Assembly (NCBI RefSeq): GCF_000315625.1 | Contig: NW_005434435.1 | Coordinates: 21,040 to 48,277 of the forward strand | DNA: 27,238 bases | Reading direction: 5' to 3' | Source: Guillardia theta CCMP2712 | Taxonomy: Eukaryota; Cryptophyceae; Pyrenomonadales; Geminigeraceae | Shown here: piece by piece, positions 19,940 to 27,238 of the stretch | How positions within the stretch are numbered: the first letter of the stretch is position 1 | Layout: the number at the start of each line of letters is the position of its first letter | Notes under the pieces: generated by a model | Told to the model about the DNA's origin: nothing | Database searches by the model: none | Seen by the model: the letters and a program-made list of their open reading frames with translations, nothing else | Program-made: the position numbers and the translations under genes

Positions 19940-20423
19940 TGAGTCAACCTTGCAGTCACTCTTCTCTCGTCTCTTCTTCTCCTTCTCTCTCCTCTCCTCT
20001 CCTCTTCACTCCTCCCCGTCCCTTCCCCATGGCGGCCCCCTTGTCACCCTCTCACCCTACCCAATCTTTCTACCCCCCCACCCCCTCACCCCCTCGGGTG
20101 TATTGCTCGAATAAAGAAAAGATTGACCTCTCTTGATGGGAGGGGGGTAGAGGGTACATGAAGGAGAGGGACGAGAGGGGTAGGTGGTCTTGAGAGTGAT
20201 CGGCCAGGACCCGGTAGTCTGTGTAAAGTCTCATGGTGATGTCGCGAGGGTGAGGGGGTGAGGGGGTTCACACTGATTGCCCTCAGTGACCGGGCCTGGC
20301 CCTGAAAGCTGCGGGGCTGTACAAGACATGTGCTATCCGAGTCATACGGCAGTAGATGGCTCACTAGTGCAAGCACAAGCGATGAGAGGCCTAGACCAGT
20401 CTCCTCGCATGTCTCCCTAGTCA
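19940..20423. other. Intergenic, 3' flank of the WD40-kinase-RING gene
   Basis: Another pyrimidine-rich stretch (to about 20100) is followed by mixed sequence. A cctcagtgaccgggcctgg word at 20281 resembles, in reverse, the GC-rich word at 5761. I see no gene. Confidence 0.5.
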
Positions 20424-22986
20424 CTAGTAGATCCTGCACAGGCTCGTCCCGCTCGAGCGACACATCGGGCATGACCTAGACGTCGCTGCCTCCTTGCAGT
20501 CCCCGCACAGACACTTGTGACCGCAGGGGACCAGCGCCCATTCAGCTCTTCGATCCATGCAGACGACGCATGGCTGCCCGCGCTCTCCGACGGCATCATC
20601 GTATCGCTGCTGAAGCTTCTTCCGCAGCTCGCTGAAGCTCGGCCGCTCCTTGATCTTCTCCCGCCAGCACTCTCGCATGATGGCATACACTGCTGGAGGG
20701 CATGCAGCAGGAGCCGCTAGTCGCTCCCCGTCCACAACCTTGGGTCCTACAAGCTCATCGTCGGTGATGGCCCAGTAAGGGACTTTGCCGTAAGTCCAGA
20801 CCTCCCACAGCGTCACCCCGAACGCCCACACGTCGCTCTTCTCCGAGTAGCGATGTCTCAGCAAGCTCTCCGGCGCCATCCATCGCGCCCGTCCAGCCCT
20901 CGAGCCTGCCGAGCTCTCGCTCCCTACCCGACTCACTCCGTCACCGCGCCAGCCCATGATCCATCGCCCGTAGTCGGCTACCTTGACCCTCACCCCGAGG
21001 TGATCCTGCCCTTGCAGACTCCAGACAAGCACGCTCCTCGCCGCCAGCTCCCGGTGTACAACATCGTGCAGCGACAGCTGCTCCATCCCGTCGCAGATCT
21101 GCCTCGCCACCTCCAGCTGCACCAGCTCGCCCATCGTCTCCTCCTCCTCCGCGAAGCTGTGCAAGGTCCTCTCGAGAGAGCCCTGGCAAGCGTACTCAGT
21201 CACCAGGCAGTAGTCGCCAGAGCTTGGCTCGACGGTGACGGCAAGGAGGCCAAGCAGGCTGCGGTGACGGCCCAGCTGGTGCCAGGTCTTGACCTCCTGC
21301 TCGAGAGCTTGTCTGCTGGCAGTGGCTCTGCTGCCTCGGATACGTAGGATGGCCACGTCAGCGGTGCTGGCGTGCGGCTGCCGCCAGCGAGCCTTGTAGA
21401 TGAGCTTGGAGGAGCCTGAGCCGACCTGACGACTGTCGACCAGGCTGTCGTAGTCCACCGATGGCACGCTTCCCAGCTGGAGACGAGAGGATCACGTCAG
21501 TCATCGACCCTCGTTAAGACACAAACAGGACCTGAGCAACAGCGCCATGCTGGTTGTCGTCGTCAGACGCCTGCTGCTCCGCGTCTCTCTGCTGGCGCTG
21601 GCGCTTGCGCTTCTTGCTCTTGTCGCTTCTACACCTCTCACGTCGCTCGATCCCCTCCTGCGCTGGCTTGACGCTGCGTTGCAGTGCCGCTGACAGAAGC
21701 TCCCCGCTCCATAGCCGCCGCATCCAGCCCTCTATCTTGCTCGCCAGCTCCTCGTCCTGCCTCTCTCGCGCTGCCTCCGCCGCTGTTCGTCCCAGCGAGT
21801 CTCGCAGCTGCCCGAGCTCTCCGCCCCCGACCTCCAGCAGCCTCTCACAGACAGACCAGACGCCTCGCGCCGCCGCTACGTGCAGCGCCGAGCCATCAGA
21901 CTCCGTGACACACTTGATAGACATGCAGTTCACCCAAGCACTATGACCTTGTAGACCACTATGAGCTCGTACACCTAACTCAAGACAAGCCTTCTGCGTC
22001 ATGCTTCCAAGGTCCCACACCCTCAAGGTACTCATCCCACTCCCGCTGACAGCCGTCTTGCCGTCCTCGCTGATTGCCACGCTCGTCACCCAACCACTAT
22101 GACCCTCAAGACAAGCCTTCTGCTTCATGCTCACAAGGTCCCACACCCTCATCGTCTCATCGTTACTCCCGCTGACAGCCGTCTTGCCGTCCCCGCTGAT
22201 CGCCACGATCCCTACCGCTTTACTATGACCCTCAAGACGAGCCTTCTGCGTCATGCTCCCAAGGTCCCACACCCTCAGCGTCTTATCGTCACTCCCGCTG
22301 ACAGCCGTCTTGCCGTCCTCGCTGATTGCCACGCTCCATGCGCACTCACTGTTATCTTCAAGACGAGCCTTCTGCGTCATGCTCCCAAGGTCCCACACAC
22401 TCAAGGTTCTAGACCAGCTCCCGCTGACAGCCGTCTTGCCGTCCCCGCTGATTGACACGCTGTTGATCGGACCACCATCACCCTTAAGACAAGCCTTCTG
22501 CGTCATGCTCGCAAGGTCCCACACCCTCAACGTTTCATCGTCACTCCCGCTGACAGCCGTCTTGCCGTCCTCGCTGATCGCCACGCTCCATGGCGTACTC
22601 CTATGACCCTCAAGACAAGCCTTCTGCGTCATGCTCCCAAGGTCCCATACCCTCAGCGTCTCATCCCAGCTCCCGCTGACGGCCGTCTTGCCGTCCCTGC
22701 TGATCGCCACACTCGTCACCCAGTGATTATGACCCTCAAGACAAGCCTTCTCCTCCATGCTCCCAAGGTCCCACACCCTCAGCGTCTTATCCCAGCTGCC
22801 GCTGACTATGGTCGTGACTCTCGCTGGTCCTACTGGATGCTTCTGCTTCAGTCGCTCTGCTCCTGCACTCACGGCCAGCGCTCTCACTTGGACCTCATCT
22901 CCTCTCTCGATCGCTTCGATCAGCTGCAGCCGCTTCCTCTCGTCCTCCTCCATCCTTTTCCGCTCGTCGTCGGAGACCTGGCTCAT
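20424..22986 (-). CDS. WD40 propeller, ankyrin-like segment, kinase-like domain and RING finger in one spliced protein
   Basis: Exon 1 runs from the ATG at 22986 to 21532 and exon 2 from 21476 to 20424, giving about 835 residues. Seven WD40 units of about 42 residues (for example GKTAVSGSWDETLRVWDL) make a complete propeller at about 55-345. SDGSALHVAAARG begins an ankyrin-like stretch, and KSKKRKRQR is a possible nuclear signal. The kinase-like domain has DVAILRIR, LVTEYACQGSLERTL, HRELAARSVLV, ADYG, RWMAPESLL and SDVWAFGVTLWE. The catalytic Asp of HRD is Glu (about 628) and DFG is DYG, so activity is doubtful. The end is a C3HC4 RING (CVVCM, PCGHKCLC, CPMCR; about 785-835), the E2-recruiting part of ubiquitin ligases. 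The inferred role is a ligase that binds targets through the propeller. The frame is clean throughout, so this is the best candidate for an intact gene here. Confidence 0.85.
21477..21531 (-). other. Intron joining the WD40 and kinase-RING exons (55 nt, phase 0)
   Basis: On the minus strand GCTCAG is followed by GTCCTGTTTG, and the intron ends CTCTCGTCTCCAG before CTGGGAAGC. Both flanking frames are in phase 0, so splicing links the residues VAQ to LGSVPSVDYDS with no shift. The kinase-RING frame has no ATG of its own at its start, which supports splicing rather than two genes. An in-frame TAA within the intron would otherwise stop the WD40 part. Confidence 0.8.
21990..22850 (-). repeat. WD40-coding tandem repeat of about 126 bp
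   Basis: Words such as ctgacagccgtcttgccgtc and aaggtcccacaccctca recur about every 126 bases, one set per WD40 unit. Spacing varies slightly where loops differ. The DNA similarity between units is high for a WD40 propeller, where units usually share only scattered residues. Confidence 0.88.
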
Positions 22987-23248
22987 CCTCCTCCTTGCTC
23001 GTCCCTCAGCCCCAGCACAAGAACCTCTTGTTCTCCTTCGCTCCTCTCGTCTCCTCTCTTTCTATCGCTTCTCTCTCCTTCTCTCTCCCTCACATCACCT
23101 GACCTCTCCCTTCCCTCTCCCTTCCCTTCTCTTTCCCTCCCCTCGATCCTCTCCTCTTCCTCTGCTTATCCTACCGAGCTCTGTCAGGACCCCTCCTTTC
23201 TCCCTCCCTCCCCCCCCCCACCCCACTCCCTTGCCCTCAACCCCCTGG
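22987..23248. other. Purine-rich leader region (minus strand) of the WD40-kinase-RING gene
   Basis: The plus strand is dominated by tctcctctc-type words and cccccccc runs, so the minus strand is purine-rich just upstream of the ATG at 22986. No clear TATA box is visible. No gene is seen. Confidence 0.4.
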
Positions 23249-23342
23249 ATCTAGGGGGTGGTACGAGGAGGGGAGAGAAGGTAGGGGGCTGGGGGGTGTT
23301 CCAACTAATCCTACCAAAGAGGCTGGGGGGGAGGGAGGGGTG
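23249..23342 (+). repeat. Dispersed repeat, partial copy C
   Basis: It starts ctagggggtggtacgagg and continues with aggggagagaagg, ctaatcctaccaaagaggct and a G-rich end. This matches the middle of copy B (17570-17665), including the ctaatcctacc segment that copy A lacks. It is the same orientation as A and B. Confidence 0.7.
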
Positions 23343-23437
23343 GAGGAGCAAGGGGCGGGAGGGGGTGGTGGGGTGGGATCGAGAGTTCAACCCTCTTTCT
23401 CATTGAGGGTCACGTTGTCCTCCCGGCTGCACTACAA

Positions 23438-23483
23438 GGGCCCGGGCCCGTGGAATGTCCCGGCCCGGGCCCCGGGCCCGGTC
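23438..23483. repeat. GC-only inverted repeat able to form a hairpin
   Basis: The arm gggcccgggcccg (23438-23450) is followed by the spacer tggaatgtcc and then by cggcccgggccccgggcccgg. The arms are complementary and also self-complementary. A cactgag/ctcagtg word lies just beside it, as it does beside similar GGGCCC words at 5761 and 20281. Confidence 0.7.
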
Positions 23484-23489
23484 TCTCAG

Positions 23490-24232
23490 TGACGTTGCCA
23501 CGGTCCTAGGGTCTTGAGCCTCCGAGGCTCCGGTGACTTGATTGACATGGGGCAGACAGCCAGGCGTCAGCCGGGAGACGGACAGGTGGAGGAGAAGCAG
23601 GAGAAGCTGACACAGTGAGAGATGGTACAGCTGGAGCTGAGAGGTGAAGGAGGCGAGAGAGGACCTCGAGGACATGAGGCTGCAACAAGATGAGGCACCA
23701 ACAACCTGCAATGATCGGCGTAAGAAGGCATGCCGATGGGGGTAGGAGCTGGAAGGCTTGACAGAGCTCGGTCATGCGAGTACGCTTTCAATAAGGCATC
23801 AAACATGCTTCACAAAGTCCAGCTGCACATGCCACCGTAGCAACTTCCAGCTGCATGCCTGCTGTCCTCCACCATACAGCAGAGAGCATCCCCGGCCAGC
23901 CTCCCCCCACCAGCACCCCAGCACAAGCCCTGGCTACCTCTCGAGCTGCTGGGCACATGCCTCCGTCTCGCTCCTCGGCGGCCTGATCCCAGCAGCCTCT
24001 CGAGCTCGAGCAGGCCTTATGTCGGATTGTGAGTACCTTCCCAACCTAGAGCTTTAAGGGAAGGAGCCTGCTGGGAAACGAGAATGCGGCAAAAGGTTGG
24101 AGTTGTTAGTAAAGAGAGAAGCGGCAAGAGGAGGAGAAGGGGGAGGAGCAGGAGAAGTAGCGGGTGGAGAGGAAGAGAGGGAGGAGAGAAGGAGCGGGAG
24201 GAGCGGGAGAAGCAGGAGGATCGGGAGGAGGA
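23490..24232. other. Gene-poor stretch
   Basis: Short open frames exist on both strands but none shows a domain, a start context or steady codon use. Purine-rich gaggag words fill 24115-24230. I see nothing I can name. Confidence 0.4.
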
Positions 24233-24720
24233 GCTGCACCTTCCTCTCAGCGAGCTCTTCAATGTGCTCCGAGCAGGTCTCGTGAGGGAGACCATGAAGG
24301 CTGTATCGCACAAGTTCCATACACTCGCACGATCCTTCGGAAGGGGGTTGACAGACATTCTGTCTATATCCTTCAAGGTGATCAAGGGGCTCAACGCTTG
24401 TTGGAACATATCCTTGAGCAGCATGACGCAGAGGGATCGCAGGACTTGCATGTCTTTGATGCTGTTGCTGTTCAACCTAGTGACAACCTCCTCAATGTTG
24501 ATCTTGCAAGTCACGACGTTCTGCATACTTGTTGCATGTCCTCAGGATGGTCACACGTTCTTGCAAACGAGGAGGGTCACTTCTCCTGGTATGCCGGGCT
24601 CTCATATGCCGCGGCTTGCAGCACTTCAAAGTAAGGAGGAACCGTTCGATCATGCACGTCAACGATCGACTGCTTCAGCAAGACTTGAGGGATCCTTTGC
24701 TAGTGGCGCGCTTATCCTGA
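24233..24720 (+). pseudogene. Possible decayed protein-coding gene, unrecognised
   Basis: Three consecutive segments look coding but in different frames. The first reads LHLPLSELFNVLRAGLVRE and KAVSHKFHTLARSFGRG, the second DRHSVYILQGDQGAQRLLEH and then DLHVFDAVAVQPSDNLLNVD, and the third (24590-24720) CRGLQHFKVRRNRSIMHVND to LLVARLS and TGA. The first change falls in a G run (24342-24346), where one lost G would join the frames. A GTAAGG at 24631 could be a donor, so splicing is an alternative to decay. I do not recognise the family. A minus-strand frame overlaps, which lowers my confidence. Confidence 0.3.
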
Positions 24721-25744
24721 GGTGGGGACGGGGGGGGATTCTATGTGAACGGGGGGGATTCCATAGTTCCGCGGATGACAACACCCCTATCGCCGTTGTC
24801 CACAACATGGTTGAGCACCAGCAAGACGATGCGCATGGGGTCAAGGACGGGAGGAGGAGGGGAGAGGAGGTGCAGGAGGGGAGGATTAGACTCGTATCAT
24901 GTGAGAGAAGCTTGAGAAAGGTTGGCGCTTATCCTTCCTCGTTCGCTCCTCCCCTCGTCAGGTCTCGCCAGTGTCCCCGCAGACCCATCCTGTCATCTCC
25001 ACGCGCCTCATCTTCGGGAGGCACGGGCCGGGGGTAGAGATAACTGTAAGGACAGAGGGGGGTGGTGGGGTCATGTCCGTGCGGGGGTGATGTAGGGCCG
25101 GAAGTTAACCAGACTCGATGGGGAGACAGGGGTGGGTGGTGGTCTTTAGGTCAGATGTCGATAGGGGTGGGGGTGGGGGTTCATTTGAGTGCCAGAGCAG
25201 GGGGAGATGTAGGCATCTGGCTGAGCCAGAAGTTCTTACAGACGCAAGAAGTTCAGGGCTAGCTTCCTTTCAGGTGGTGGAGCCAAGCGCGGCATAGGGC
25301 TTGGAGCTTAGGATGTGACTTACGAGATTGACGGACTGGGTGAGGGGGCGCTGGAGAAAAGGGTGTCGACGTGGAAGCGAGGGGACTCGGCATTGTGGAG
25401 ACAGGAAGGAGAAAGGGAGCTGCTGGTGTTGGTTGCTGTGTCTGATCCTGAGAATGAACTGCTGGTGGTTGTGTTGGGAGTCTGGAGAGACTCATTGTGA
25501 AGTGCCGAAGCCGTGTGGTGTAGTCAGCCATCTCCGAAAGCCAACCATCTCCGAAAGCCAACCATCTCCGAAAGTCAACCATCTCCGAAAGTCCGGGTGT
25601 CCAGGGAGTGTCGTGAAGAGGAAGGTTGTTGGTTGCGTAGGAGATTGTTTTGTACAGATCTGTAAAAAGAATTCAAGGTGATTCCTTTAGTGTAGGGGTA
25701 TAAGAAGCATTTCTATCGCTGAGACTTGTTGGCTCAGTCTCAAT
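24721..25744. other. Gene-poor stretch downstream of the second ankyrin gene
   Basis: The segment holds a short direct repeat (cgggggggattc at about 24729 and 24752), GA- and GT-rich parts, and a 17-bp tandem repeat. The open frames are of low-complexity type and I support none of them. Confidence 0.45.
25528..25592 (+). repeat. 17-bp tandem repeat, four units
   Basis: The word ccatctccgaaag begins at 25528, 25545, 25562 and 25579. Units differ by one base (aagcc or aagtc). Confidence 0.93.
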
Positions 25745-27238
25745 CTACTCGATACCTAAACTTGTAAGATACTCCTGAACTGACATGTCCCAAGCATAAG
25801 CAGCGCATGTCTTGCCGTCATTGTCTTTCTCCCTCAGCAGCCCCTCCCCGCACCTCTCCGCCAAGTACCGCATAACCTCCAAGTGCCCTCCAGCACTCGC
25901 CGAGTGCGCGCATGTCTGGCCATCAATTTTCTTCTCGCTCAGCAGCCCCTCCCCGCACCTCTCCGCCAAGTACCGCATAACCTCCAAGTGCCCTCCAGCA
26001 CTCGCCAAGTGCGCGCATGTCCAGCCGCCAATTTTCTTCTCCCTCAGCAGCCCCTCCCCGCACGTCTCCGCCAAGTACCGCAAGACCTCCACATGCCCTG
26101 CCTTGCTCGCCGCATGCGCGCATGTCGTGCCGGCTTTGGTCTTCTCGCTAAGCAGCCCCTCCCCGCACCTCTCCGCCAAGTACCGCACGACCGCCAAGTG
26201 CCCTCCCTCACTAGCCAAGTGCGCGCATGTCTGGCCGCCCAAGTCCTTCTCGCTCAGCAGCCCCTCCCCGCACCTCTCCGCCAAGTACCGCAGCACCTCT
26301 AAGTGCCCTCCAGCACTCGCCAAGTGCGCGCATTTCTGACCGCCCAAGTCCTTCTCGCTCAGCGGCCCCTCCCCAAACCTCTCCGCCAAGTACCGCAGCA
26401 CCTCCAAGTGCCCGCCCTCACTCGCCCAGTGCGCGCATGTCCTGCCATAATTGTCCTTCTGCCTCAGCAGCTCCTCCCCGCACCTCTCCGCCAAGTACCG
26501 CACTACCTCCACATGCCCTCTCACACTCGCCAAGTGCGCGCATGTCTGGCCGTCACTTTTCCACTCGCTCAGCAGCTCTACCCGACATTGCTCCTCAACA
26601 GCCTCCAGCACCTTCACATGCCCATACTCCGCCGCCCAGTGCATAAAGGTCCTGCCTCCCTCATCCTTCGTTCTTACATCTGCTCCTGCCTCGATTAGCT
26701 CCCTCACGCTTCCCGCCCTCCCCAGCATCCCCGCTACATGCAGCCCTGTCCTCCCGTCCTTCATCCGCTCGTCCATGTCGCATCCGCCCGCCTTCAGCAG
26801 CCCGATCAGCTCCCCCTGTCCTCGTACCACCGCCGTCACTGTCGGTGGCTCCCCGTCCCCGTCCAACCTTGAGATCGACAATGCATACATCCCACACAGC
26901 CTCTTGCTCAGCTCGGCTCCCTCCTCAGCATCGGCTACACTTCTCTTGTCCATCTTGTGCCGCAACCTCGCCATCGTCTTCCAGTACACTGACTGCATCG
27001 GCTCGTCCGCAATATCTCGACATTTAAGGTCTCCTTGTGTGTCTTCGATCCAGTGCCTGAGCTTGTTGATCGCCATCTCCTTCACGCGGTTCGACACCTC
27101 GATCGCCTCCTTGTAGTTTGACTCGTCGTTGTACCACTCCGCCTCCCTCCCCCTGCTCGCTCCACCAGCCCCCAGCACTCCTCACGATCGATTGTACAGA
27201 CCCTGATGATACTTGTACGATGAGTCCCATGGCGCTGT
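25745..27238 (-). CDS. Ankyrin-repeat protein, paralogue of the ART-ankyrin gene (5' part outside window)
   Basis: The open frame from 27178 to the TAG at 25745 encodes WYNDESNYKEAIEVSNRVKE, INKLRHWIEDTQG, then VTAVVRGQGELIGLLKA and KDGRTGLHVAGMLGRAGS. All of these match the linker that follows the ART domain in the gene ending at the left edge. About ten ankyrin units follow, mostly 35 residues with the variant RYLAERCGEGLLSEK, and the protein ends QEYLTSLGIE. The true start and presumably an ART domain lie beyond the right edge; the first ATG of the frame at 27178 is unlikely to be the start. Upstream of about 27165 the match to the paralogue continues (YKYHQGL) but only across three single-base losses. 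No break is seen inside this array, unlike the other copy. The likely role is partner binding by the ankyrins and, if present, ADP-ribosylation. Confidence 0.82.
25800..26640 (-). repeat. Tandem 105-bp ankyrin-coding repeat, second array
   Basis: Words such as ctccgccaagtaccgca recur at 105-base steps on the plus strand. Units of this array resemble one another more than they resemble units of the array at 1-2010 (YLAERCGEG here, YAVETCGEE there), so the two arrays have been homogenised separately. Confidence 0.88.

Noticed and set aside
21465-21467. GTG as the start of a separate kinase-RING gene
   Set aside because: GTG is not a usual eukaryotic start. A good acceptor lies just upstream and joins the WD40 exon in phase.
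22099-23406. Plus-strand frames over the WD40 repeats
   Set aside because: Shadows of the WD40 units, whose minus-strand frame gives seven clear WD signatures.
24017-24526. Minus-strand open frame of 169 residues
   Set aside because: It ends in a low-complexity Ser/Arg/Leu tail, and the plus-strand reading of the same bases has a better codon pattern. Neither is certain.

Overview
This is nuclear DNA from a eukaryote, probably a unicellular alga or other protist. The evidence is two introns with GT and AG ends that join domains in frame, long proteins made of ankyrin, armadillo and WD40 repeats, U-box and RING ubiquitin-ligase domains, kinase-like domains, an arginine ADP-ribosyltransferase, minisatellites and microsatellites, and one run of 169 N. 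The style of the families (35-residue ankyrin units, U-box plus kinase-like proteins, short GDEIEI helical repeats) resembles what I recall of cryptophytes such as Guillardia theta. That assignment is inference and cannot be proved from the sequence alone.

Layout. Positions 1-4312 (minus) carry a spliced gene with an N-terminal helical region, an ADP-ribosyltransferase domain and a long ankyrin array that leaves the left edge and is broken by two small indels. Positions 4313-7340 are gene-poor and hold a TACC/GGTA-rich stretch and two tandem repeats. Positions about 7344-10127 (plus) encode a large single-pass surface protein. Positions 11150-14358 (minus) encode a U-box, kinase-like, armadillo fusion interrupted by a frameshift and an in-frame TAG. 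Positions 14400-14840 and 17524-17823 carry a dispersed repeat family and a 40-bp minisatellite. Positions 15066-16740 (plus) encode a helical GDEIEI-repeat protein interrupted by the assembly gap and decaying at its 3' end. Positions 17850-18640 are an AT-richer island with two cysteine-rich, zinc-finger-like fragments on opposite strands. Positions 18640-20100 are a strand-biased polypyrimidine then polypurine tract with microsatellites. Positions 20424-22986 (minus) form one spliced gene, WD40 propeller plus ankyrin-like segment plus kinase-like domain plus RING. Positions 23000-25744 are mostly noncoding, with a GC-rich hairpin and a possible decayed gene. Positions 25745-27238 (minus) hold the 3' part of a paralogue of the first gene.

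How the genes may relate. Four of the large genes share a plan: a repeat scaffold suited to binding proteins (ankyrin, armadillo or WD40, with very similar neighbouring units) joined to a signalling module (ADP-ribosyltransferase, kinase-like domain, U-box or RING). Both kinase-like domains have lost canonical catalytic residues, so they may be scaffolds for ubiquitin ligation rather than active kinases. The plan recalls repeat-based recognition proteins elsewhere in eukaryotes (fungal NLR-type WD40 and ankyrin genes), but a recognition or defence role is only a hypothesis. Several frame breaks fall in repeats or beside the gap and the edge, so assembly error and true pseudogenisation cannot be separated here.
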